Assembly: GCA_004524425.1 (NCBI GenBank) | Contig: SDNN01000023.1 | Location: 1-22,789, forward strand | Length of the DNA: 22,789 nucleotides | DNA from: Promethearchaeota archaeon | Lineage (GTDB): Archaea > Asgardarchaeota > Lokiarchaeia > Sigynarchaeales > SOKP01 | Direction: 5' to 3' | Part shown: positions 15,433-21,655 of the stretch, in pieces | Layout: each line of letters begins with the position of its first letter | Numbering within the stretch: position 1 is the first letter of the stretch | The notes under the pieces: generated by a model | Databases searched by the model: none | Seen by the model: only the letters and a program-made list of their open reading frames with translations | What the model was told of the DNA's origin: nothing | Program-made: the position numbers and the translations under genes

Positions 15433-16539
15433 TCAGAAATATTTGTTTTGAATAATAAAAATTGATAAAAAAAATAATACCGTCGTTGATATAAAAATAA
15501 AAGTTAAATTATCATCAATTTCGAGATCTAGATAATCTAGAAACCCAATGATTATAGCGCCAGCTAAAGGCAATATTAAAAGAGCTAAAGGTTGTATCGT
15601 AAAAAATTCGCTTAAGATATTCAAGATTATTACCCCTGAAATAAACGCTACAATCATTCCCGAACCCAAACCAATATATGTTTTATTGGTATTTCGGATT
15701 TTTTTATGACTTTTTCCTATGGTTCTACCTATTAAATTTGCTGAAATATCTCCAAATATTGACATGGTCATCGATGTACAGATAATTAACGGTCCTATAG
15801 GTTGGAATAGCCCATATAGGATTATGACGGAATAACATCCTACTGCCATCGAAATTTGTGGGCCTAGTCTTATGTGAAGTTCTTTTTCTCTTAAAATTTG
15901 GTTAATAGGTTTTAATGGATAAATACTTGGTTTTAAAATTCTCACGAAATCTGCCGTCGAGAGACCAATTAAAGAAATTCCTACTAGAAAAACCACTAGA
16001 TATTGCGTGAATAACATAACATCTCTTTCAATTGAATATATTGAAAAAAATATTTCAGAAACCAATTTAGGAAAGAAATTTAACAAATAAACAAAAAAAT
16101 TTTTAACTAAAAACCCGAGAGTAAAATAAAATAGAATTATCGCCAATACCACTAAATGAGTTATTTTTCTATAAATATCATATTTCAACGGCAAGATTGT
16201 TGGAGTCTTTTTAAAATTTTCATTTAAATCTTTATTTTTTCTTTTCTGCTTAAATTTTTCATTTAAAGTAAACAAGTAGAAAATTGGGAAGAAAACAATC
16301 AGGAAAGCTAAGAATAAATAATTGAAGGGAAAGACAATGAAATCCATCTCGTTGGGATAGAAAAAATTTATTATGAAAATATTGATTGATATTGAAGCGA
16401 CAAAGACTATAGATACGGCAAGGTTGTTTACAAAAGCTCCATATTCTTTTTCTTTTTTTGCTAAATAAGAGATATATATCATAATAAAACCGTAGATATA
16501 CATGAAAAAAAGAATAATGAAAGATATGTAGTTCAACAA
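15433..16539 (-). CDS. Polytopic membrane protein, dolichol/phytol kinase-like CTP-dependent transferase family
   Basis: This 368-residue, very hydrophobic protein has about ten membrane segments and resembles the SEC59/phytol kinase/DGK1 superfamily of CTP-dependent lipid kinases. Shared signals are the RK-x2-H motif (YRKITHL, 123-129), the GDISANLIGRTIGKSHK block at 263-279, a following KT-type motif (NKTYIG near 283-288), and the C-terminal DDNLT at 342-346 after FLDYLDLE. A polyprenol (dolichol) kinase for glycan carrier lipids is the most likely role. The Glu that usually follows KT/KS is Ile here, which makes activity less certain. The start is TTG at 16539 or 16536; ATG 16503 is also possible. 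A TATA box lies at 16555-16566. Confidence 0.65.
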   Translation of the reverse strand: MLNYISFIILFFMYIYGFIMIYISYLAKKEKEYGAFVNNLAVSIVFVASISINIFIINFFYPNEMDFIVFPFNYLFLAFLIVFFPIFYLFTLNEKFKQKRKNKDLNENFKKTPTILPLKYDIYRKITHLVVLAIILFYFTLGFLVKNFFVYLLNFFPKLVSEIFFSIYSIERDVMLFTQYLVVFLVGISLIGLSTADFVRILKPSIYPLKPINQILREKELHIRLGPQISMAVGCYSVIILYGLFQPIGPLIICTSMTMSIFGDISANLIGRTIGKSHKKIRNTNKTYIGLGSGMIVAFISGVIILNILSEFFTIQPLALLILPLAGAIIIGFLDYLDLEIDDNLTFIFISTTVLFFLSIFIIQNKYF

Positions 16540-16554
16540 TCACACAGACTCATA

Positions 16555-16566
16555 CTTATTTATAAA
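16555..16566 (-). promoter_or_regulatory. TATA box for the dolichol-kinase-like gene
   Basis: GTTTATAAATAA on the minus strand lies 16-27 bases before the TTG pair at 16539/16536. Transcription from it would start near 16535, so either a leaderless TTG start or initiation at ATG 16503 with a 30-base leader. Confidence 0.4.
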
Positions 16567-16608
16567 CATGTTAATCTTGTAAATAATTTTAAGATTATCA
16601 TTAAAAAT

Positions 16609-16629
16609 AAAAAAAATAATAAAAAAAAA
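16609..16629 (-). terminator. T9/T8 tracts after trpB2
   Basis: Two A runs on the plus strand (16621-16629 and 16609-16616) give T9 and T8 tracts on the minus strand, starting 10 bases after the trpB2 stop. They separate trpB2 from the promoter of the next gene. Confidence 0.55.
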
Positions 16630-16639
16630 TTTAAATTAG

Positions 16640-18040
16640 TTAAAATTGAGACTCATCGATTTTGGGCATTTCAGCAGAGGACAAAGCCTTATCAATCGCT
16701 TCTTGTGGTAATTCGTAATCCTCTAAATCTCCAGTCATGTATTCCTTATAAGCTAATAAGTCAAAAAAGCCGTGACCGCTGAAATTAAATAAAATATTTT
16801 TCTTTTCATTATTTTCCCTTGCCTTCATTGCCTGATCAATAGCTTCTTTTATAGCATGAGCTGTTTCAGGAGCTGGAAGAATTCCCTCCGCGTTAGCAAA
16901 TTTAAGACCAGCCTCGATGATTTCTGTTTGATGATGCATGGTTGCCGATATGATTTTATGATTATATAACAATGAAATAATGGGAGCAATGCCATGATAT
17001 CTTAAACCTCCCGCATGTATTGGATGAGGTATAAAGGTATGACCAAGAGTATGCATTTTTACAATTGGCCCTTTCATTGCTGTATCTCCAAAATCCCATC
17101 GATATTGTCCTTTACAGACACTTGGACAAGCTCTGGGTTCAACTCCTATTATTTCTACATCTGGAAGTTTTCCTTGTATTTTATCTCTAGCAAAAGGTAC
17201 CATCAATCCTGAGAAATTCGATCCACCACCCATGCAGCCAATAATGATATCAGGTTTTACTCCTACCTTCTCGAGTTGAATTTTAGCTTCTTGACCCACA
17301 ATAGTTTGATGCAAAACAACAAAGTTCACGACGCTCCCTAATGAATATCTTGCTTCATCCCCTCTTAGACTGTGTTCTACGGCTTCTGATATGGCAATTC
17401 CTAGACTCCCAGGATGTTCTGGATCTTTTTCTAAAAATATTTTTCCAGCTTCAGTAAATCTAGATGGACTTGCATGCACTTCCGCATTGAAAGATCTCAT
17501 TAGAATTTTTCTTCCTGGTTTTTGAATGAAACTTGCTCTTACCATATATACAGTACATTTTAAACCGAATAAGCTGCATCCAAAGGAGAGTCCAGAACCC
17601 CATTGCCCTGCTCCAGTTTCAGTAACCAACCCTGTAAGACCTTGCTTCTTAGCATAATATGCTTGTGCGATTGCTGTATTTGGTTTATGGGATCCTGTAG
17701 GAGAATAAGATTCATTTTTATAGAAAATCTTTATATCATCTCCCTCCATTCCTAAGGCTTTTTCTAATCCCAGAGCACGATGTAGTGGTGAAGGTCGGTA
17801 TGATTTTGCATAAATTTCCCTTAATTCCTTTGGAATAGGAATATTTGGTTCTTGGGATACCTCCTGCAGGACGCATTCTTTCGGAAAGATTGCTGTAGCC
17901 ATCTCAAACGGTGCGGGTTTCCCATCCATTGGGTTGATCAAGGGCGTCATTGGTGAAGGTAAATCTGCTAAAATGTTTACCCATTCCTTTGGTACTTCGC
18001 TTGGTTGTAACAATATTCTTGAATTAAAATAGTCAACCAT
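16640..18040 (-). CDS. trpB2: Tryptophan synthase beta chain, TrpB2 type
   Basis: This is a TrpB2 (TrpB-like, COG1350-type) PLP enzyme that joins indole with serine (or O-phosphoserine in some archaeal TrpB2) to make tryptophan. The Schiff-base lysine is Lys119 in TGSHKPNTA; Glu141 and the loop follow in ETGAGQWGSG; the phosphate-binding loop is GCMGGGSNFSG. The long N-terminal part and the RPSPLHRALGLEKALG block distinguish it from TrpB1. Length (466 aa) is slightly long for TrpB2. No trpA or other trp gene is in the window, so indole must come from elsewhere. The ATG at 18040 has an AAAAGGTAAG ribosome site. Upstream lies a Trp-rich leader ORF, strong context for a real role in tryptophan synthesis. 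Confidence 0.93.
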   Translation of the reverse strand: MVDYFNSRILLQPSEVPKEWVNILADLPSPMTPLINPMDGKPAPFEMATAIFPKECVLQEVSQEPNIPIPKELREIYAKSYRPSPLHRALGLEKALGMEGDDIKIFYKNESYSPTGSHKPNTAIAQAYYAKKQGLTGLVTETGAGQWGSGLSFGCSLFGLKCTVYMVRASFIQKPGRKILMRSFNAEVHASPSRFTEAGKIFLEKDPEHPGSLGIAISEAVEHSLRGDEARYSLGSVVNFVVLHQTIVGQEAKIQLEKVGVKPDIIIGCMGGGSNFSGLMVPFARDKIQGKLPDVEIIGVEPRACPSVCKGQYRWDFGDTAMKGPIVKMHTLGHTFIPHPIHAGGLRYHGIAPIISLLYNHKIISATMHHQTEIIEAGLKFANAEGILPAPETAHAIKEAIDQAMKARENNEKKNILFNFSGHGFFDLLAYKEYMTGDLEDYELPQEAIDKALSSAEMPKIDESQF

Positions 18041-18127
18041 CTTTTCTTACCTTTTTATTTTTCATTTTTTAAAGACGTGTATCATCATAATATTGGATAT
18101 CAATATCATTAATGCACTTTTAATGGC

Positions 18128-18164
18128 GGAAATAAAAGCATGTAAAAAATAAGAGAACAATATC
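18128..18164 (-). promoter_or_regulatory. U-rich tract between leader ORF and trpB2
   Basis: On the minus strand the leader RNA runs through several T-rich stretches here (TTATTTTTT, then TTTTATTT). They begin about 20 bases after the nested hairpin at 18182-18242. Archaeal termination needs only U-rich RNA, so this is the best candidate site for conditional termination before trpB2. There is no direct stem abutting it. Confidence 0.35.
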
Positions 18165-18181
18165 GAAAATAAGAAGCGTGA

Positions 18182-18242
18182 TTTGGTTTAGACCGATGCA
18201 GAAGGCGTTATCGCCAACGCCAAGACCACTGCCAACACCAAA
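18182..18242 (-). promoter_or_regulatory. Nested GC-rich hairpin overlapping the Trp codons
   Basis: Three nested stems pair in order: TTTGGT (18242-18237) with ACCAAA (18187-18182), GCAG (18232-18229 complement) with CTGC (18201-18198 complement), and GGCGTT (18221-18216) with AACGCC (18209-18204), with small internal loops. Read on the minus strand, the 5' arm contains all five Trp codons of the leader ORF, and the stop codon falls at the apical loop and inner stem. A ribosome paused on the Trp codons would prevent the hairpin. The segment is visibly GC-richer than surrounding intergenic DNA. Confidence 0.6.
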
Positions 18243-18264
18243 CAAAATTTTTCACAGTAGCCAT
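18208..18264 (-). CDS. Tryptophan-rich leader peptide (trpL-like)
   Basis: This 18-codon ORF reads MATVKNFVWCWQWSWRWR then TAA. Five of its last ten codons are TGG, alternating with Cys, Gln, Ser, Arg and Arg. The ORF lies on the trpB2 strand, its stop about 168 bases before the trpB2 start. A TATA box about 30 bases upstream predicts transcription starting within a few bases of the ATG, so leaderless translation is likely. An upstream AAAGGTT is only a weak Shine-Dalgarno candidate and may not even be transcribed. In bacteria, such Trp-codon clusters before trp genes sense charged tRNA-Trp by ribosome pausing. Here the same function is inferred from position, codon content and the overlapping hairpin. 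A chance ORF is unlikely but not excluded. Confidence 0.65.
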   Translation of the reverse strand: MATVKNFVWCWQWSWRWR

Positions 18265-18289
18265 ATGAACTAAACCTTTTTTTAAACAA

Positions 18290-18299
18290 ATTTATATTT
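18290..18299 (-). promoter_or_regulatory. TATA box for the leader ORF and trpB2
   Basis: AAATATAAAT on the minus strand is centred about 30 bases before the leader ATG at 18264. This matches the spacing seen before other leaderless genes in this window, so the transcript should contain the leader ORF and continue into trpB2. Confidence 0.5.
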
Positions 18300-18451
18300 T
18301 CTTATCTATCAAGCTTTAAAAATTTAATCAATTTTTAGACATGTAATAAATTAATAAATGAATCACATGATTATTTGAAGATAAGGTCCCAATGATGCTC
18401 CATTTTAAAGAATTATATTAGTTCAAAATATATAATTTAAACAAAAATAGC
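18300..18451. other. Intergenic, no gene seen
   Basis: This is plain AT-rich sequence between the trpL-like promoter and the end of the Roadblock gene. I see no ORF, tRNA or convincing hairpin. An ATGATG near 18393 is not accompanied by the other box needed for a C/D small RNA. Confidence 0.5.
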
Positions 18452-18856
18452 TTATCTTCCTTCAAAAATTTTGTATAAATTTTTAGCAGCAATCCTCATG
18501 ACCTTTACCGTTTTCATCATGGTATCAATTTGTGTTCCCGCACATACAATTACTAATCGCCCTGCATTAGTAATAACAATATATCCATCATCTGCTCTAA
18601 CAATTACTTCACTTAGATCTTCTTGAAATAAACTTTGTATAGTAGAACGTCCTGTCATTAATAGGGCTGATGCAAGTCCGCAGAATTGATCTCCATCCAC
18701 GTGATATTGAGGTAAAGCTGAAAACGCTATTTGGTACCCTTCCTGTGATACTAAAGCAATTGCTTCAATATCAGCATTTGACGTAATAAATGTAATTTGA
18801 GGGCTAATCTTTTCTATATCACTCTGATCTATTCCTAAATCACTTCCAAATTGCAT
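18452..18856 (-). CDS. Roadblock/LC7 domain protein
   Basis: This 134-residue protein is made of a single Roadblock/LC7 domain, the fold that dimerises and serves as platform or GAP-like partner for small Ras-like GTPases (MglB, Rag/Gtr-type regulators). It shows the usual order: helix, strand pair DIEAIALVSQEGYQIAFSA, a central helix QFCGLASALLMTGRSTIQSLF, strands EVIVRADDGYIVITNAG and LVIVCAG, and a C-terminal amphipathic helix. Asgard genomes contain many such proteins together with expanded small GTPases (established knowledge). No GTPase gene is next to it here. An AAGGAGAT site nine bases upstream fixes the ATG at 18856. It is divergent from the large unknown protein at 19349. Confidence 0.85.
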   Translation of the reverse strand: MQFGSDLGIDQSDIEKISPQITFITSNADIEAIALVSQEGYQIAFSALPQYHVDGDQFCGLASALLMTGRSTIQSLFQEDLSEVIVRADDGYIVITNAGRLVIVCAGTQIDTMMKTVKVMRIAAKNLYKIFEGR

Positions 18857-18865
18857 TATAAATCA

Positions 18866-18873
18866 ATCTCCTT
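18866..18873 (-). promoter_or_regulatory. Strong Shine-Dalgarno site for the Roadblock gene
   Basis: AAGGAGAT on the minus strand ends nine bases before the ATG at 18856. Many other genes here seem leaderless, so a full Shine-Dalgarno implies a transcript with a real 5' leader. Confidence 0.6.
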
Positions 18874-19348
18874 AAAATTATCTAAGAAAATGTGTAAAAG
18901 ATCTTCTTAAATTAAATTCTTAAAAATCAATTACAAAAATTCTATATTTATTATAATTATTATCATTTTTATTTGTATTTCATTTTAGAGTTTGTGAAGA
19001 AAATTACTCCAATTTAATATTGATTAATAAGTAACTTTTTAAACTAATTGATATACAAGGAGATTAGTCTAAACTCAAGAAGAATAAATTTAGTTTATTT
19101 CTTCAATTAGATTCTAAAAATCCTCATTCAAGAAAAACATGACTTCTTAGATTTTAAGAAGCAGAAATAGATCTAATGAAAAAGTAAAAGATTCGAAAAA
19201 ATCATTAAAATTATATAAACCTAAATTTATAATAAATCTAAGAAAAGTAACCTATTTCATTCCAAGTCTTATATAATAGGATAAATTAAAAAATTTCATT
19301 TTTATGTAAAGATCATAAAAAATTAAAAAAGAATCAACTGAAATTGAA
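18874..19348. other. Long divergent intergenic region with two hairpins
   Basis: No ORF worth reporting is present on either strand. Two inverted repeats stand out. One is 19079-19104, about 10 bp with one bulged base and loop TTTAG. The other is 19143-19161, perfect 7-bp arms CTTCTTA and TAAGAAG. TATA-like elements for the plus-strand gene lie at 19211-19219 (TTATATAAA) and about 19268 (CTTATATAAT). The region could hold long leaders of either gene, an operator, or a small RNA; the sequence does not decide. Confidence 0.4.
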
Positions 19349-21655
19349 ATGATAACAACTAGGGAATCAATTAATTATCAATTTTCCTTAATATTTGGAT
19401 ATTCTTCACCGGAAGACATAATTGTAGGTGATGTTATTGGACCGGGAAAGTTAACCAAGGAGAAGGTGAAGGAACTCTCCTTATCAGTAATGCAATTCTT
19501 AAGGATGTATAATGCAATGTTGAGAGATTATACTGGATCTGAGGTCTTTTCTATTGAATTTGAGTTACATGATATAGAAGCTGGATCTGAAATTAAAATA
19601 TATCCAAAATCCATGATATTAATACCCGGACAATATAAGGACTGTGAGAGCTTATTACTCGCTTTAAAACCAGAAACAGGGATATTAAACACCCATAAGT
19701 CCAGAGATGAATTAAATGATATAAGTAGCTTGTTCTATGAAGTTGAAGAGTTTGCTAATCGGCCAGATTTAGACAATCATGGAAAGGAATTAGTTTTTAA
19801 GAAATTTGCTTCAAGATTCAGCAAAAAACTTTTTGGAGATTTAATCGAAGATAAATGGAATAAAAAGCTAATTGGTCTGAATGTCTCTCTACCAACGGAG
19901 AAAGAACTTTTGAATACTTATGAAACCATCAAATCTAACGTTGAAATTCTCTGGTATAAAAGTCCCTATGAAATCAAAATATTAAATCCCCAATTTTCCA
20001 GATTAAGCCCTCCTTTTGAGAGCCAAGCGGCTATAGACCATTTAAAATTTTCAATTTCGGAACCAAGCGCAAATTTTGTAATTGAAAATACTTTGAAATT
20101 AGGTACTAATCTCATAAATTTAGCAAATACAGGTACAATAGATGAATCTCAAGATGAGATTGTTTCTTTCATCATCAATCAGATTGAATCAAAGATTAAC
20201 AATATTAATGTTCCTCACAATGCGAAATGGGTAATTAATGAGATAAACAAAATATTAGGGAGCTTAGAGACTTACTTTAATAAATTTATGAATTATTCGA
20301 AAACTTTTACAAGTACGGGTGAGAAAGGTAACTCATCAGCAATATTGAATAAATTTAGAAATCATATTAGTGAAAGAGCAAAACTTGAAAATGAAAATTT
20401 TGAAAACCTTTGTCAATTAGCCATAAATACTTTTGAGAATTCAATAATTAGGGGAGAGAATGTAAGAGCAATCGATTTAGATTCAGCAATTTATTATTTT
20501 TCAGAATTAATTAAAAATACGCTAAATCTTATCCGTAATTCTTTACCGAAATATTTTTCTCGCCGAAGATTAAAAACCTTGACTATTAATTTCATCACAA
20601 GAATTAAAGAAATATTCGATAAAGAACAAAAACCCGCAAAAAATTTGGGTAATAAATTCATGGAGAAATTTAATACATTTATCTTCAACCAGATTGAAGT
20701 AAATCCCCTATTGCTATCTTCAAATCTTAAATTTGACGAAGCCAAATTGATAAAAGAGTTTAAGTATGTTGTAAAAGAGAATATTGAAGTTTTTTTTGAT
20801 AACATCGAATTGGATATATCAGATTTGATCTCATTCGCAGAAGTTTTAATGGAAGGAGATTCAAGTATGATTAAGGACCATATTGATAAATTTAAAAGAT
20901 TTTCAAAGGAATTGCATTTTCTTTTGAGTTATCTTTTGAGACACACGACAATAAATCGATTTTTAAAAGAAGAACCTGATAAAGAAATATCAGATCCCGT
21001 AACCTTTGCCACTAGGTTTCATCGCTTCTTAGAAAAAAGAACTGGTGGAATTAATCTTGAGTGGAAATTTTATATTTTAGATTGGATAAAAGATTATGCT
21101 AAAAAATTTATTAATTTAGAAGAGCAAAGGCAATGGAATTTACAGGAAATATATCAGGATTTTATTGGATATTTTGAACAAAGAGAATCCAATGAACAAC
21201 AATCTGATAAGTTTTTAAAAGTATTGGACAGTTATATAGCTCAAGTTTCTGATGATGATAAAAAACCGTATTTCATAGAATTTTTTAAACAATATGAATT
21301 TTGTAATAAAATTAAAGGCGAATTTCCCAAATATATAAAAAAAATTGTAGAAAAAGAAATAATTGCCCTTAATCCTCCTTTTGAAGAACAAATCCCTCAA
21401 AATTTCTTTAGCTTAGGGGATACAGATAGATTTTATGATTACTTACGTGATTTTGAATTGAAGTATTTCTCAAAATTGATCCCTAGACCTCTAACATTAA
21501 TACTAAAACACAATTTAACTAATGAAGAGAAGAGTTTATTTAAATCAGATTTATTTCATGTATTTAATTTTCGATTTTGGGGCAAAAATAATTTTAAAGT
21601 TGATGTCTCTGATAATTTTAAAGAAGCATATAGAGAATGGGTGAAAAATTTATGA
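19349..21655 (+). CDS. Large helical protein of unknown function
   Basis: This 768-residue protein is not recognised. It has no signal peptide and no membrane segment, so it is probably cytoplasmic. Residues 1-120 mix strands and helices (FSIEFELHDIEAGSEIKIYPKS region). From about 130 onward the pattern is long amphipathic helices rich in Lys, Glu, Asn, Phe and Ile, typical of scaffold or helical-repeat proteins, though I see no obvious sequence repeat. No Walker, zinc or protease motif is visible. The start is ATG 19349. Its stop overlaps the ATG of the next gene (ATGA), so the two are translationally coupled and likely work together. A link to the divergent Roadblock gene is possible but unsupported. 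Confidence 0.75.
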   Translation: MITTRESINYQFSLIFGYSSPEDIIVGDVIGPGKLTKEKVKELSLSVMQFLRMYNAMLRDYTGSEVFSIEFELHDIEAGSEIKIYPKSMILIPGQYKDCESLLLALKPETGILNTHKSRDELNDISSLFYEVEEFANRPDLDNHGKELVFKKFASRFSKKLFGDLIEDKWNKKLIGLNVSLPTEKELLNTYETIKSNVEILWYKSPYEIKILNPQFSRLSPPFESQAAIDHLKFSISEPSANFVIENTLKLGTNLINLANTGTIDESQDEIVSFIINQIESKINNINVPHNAKWVINEINKILGSLETYFNKFMNYSKTFTSTGEKGNSSAILNKFRNHISERAKLENENFENLCQLAINTFENSIIRGENVRAIDLDSAIYYFSELIKNTLNLIRNSLPKYFSRRRLKTLTINFITRIKEIFDKEQKPAKNLGNKFMEKFNTFIFNQIEVNPLLLSSNLKFDEAKLIKEFKYVVKENIEVFFDNIELDISDLISFAEVLMEGDSSMIKDHIDKFKRFSKELHFLLSYLLRHTTINRFLKEEPDKEISDPVTFATRFHRFLEKRTGGINLEWKFYILDWIKDYAKKFINLEEQRQWNLQEIYQDFIGYFEQRESNEQQSDKFLKVLDSYIAQVSDDDKKPYFIEFFKQYEFCNKIKGEFPKYIKKIVEKEIIALNPPFEEQIPQNFFSLGDTDRFYDYLRDFELKYFSKLIPRPLTLILKHNLTNEEKSLFKSDLFHVFNFRFWGKNNFKVDVSDNFKEAYREWVKNL

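Noticed and set aside
16259..16543. Alternative minus-strand ORF overlapping the dolichol-kinase-like start
   Set aside because: It is the shifted frame of the membrane protein and lacks continuity; the 368-residue frame carries the family motifs.
18182..18242. Stand-alone structured small RNA from the GC-rich island
   Set aside because: The GC-rich island is better explained by the TGG-rich leader ORF and its paired arm on the trpB2 strand. I saw no tRNA, C/D or H/ACA signature.
18190..18255. A signal-peptide-like reading in another minus-strand frame (VLAVVLALAITPSASV)
   Set aside because: It ends at a stop after about 20 codons with no protein following. It is the shifted reading of the TGG-rich repeat, and its starts are GTG/TTG without a ribosome site.
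18196..18260. Plus-strand short frame reading DAEGVIANAKTTANT
   Set aside because: No start codon; a TAG lies directly upstream. It is the antisense shadow of the leader ORF.
18388..18400. C-box-like ATGATG that could mark a C/D small RNA
   Set aside because: No D box (CTGA) or terminal stem at suitable distance.
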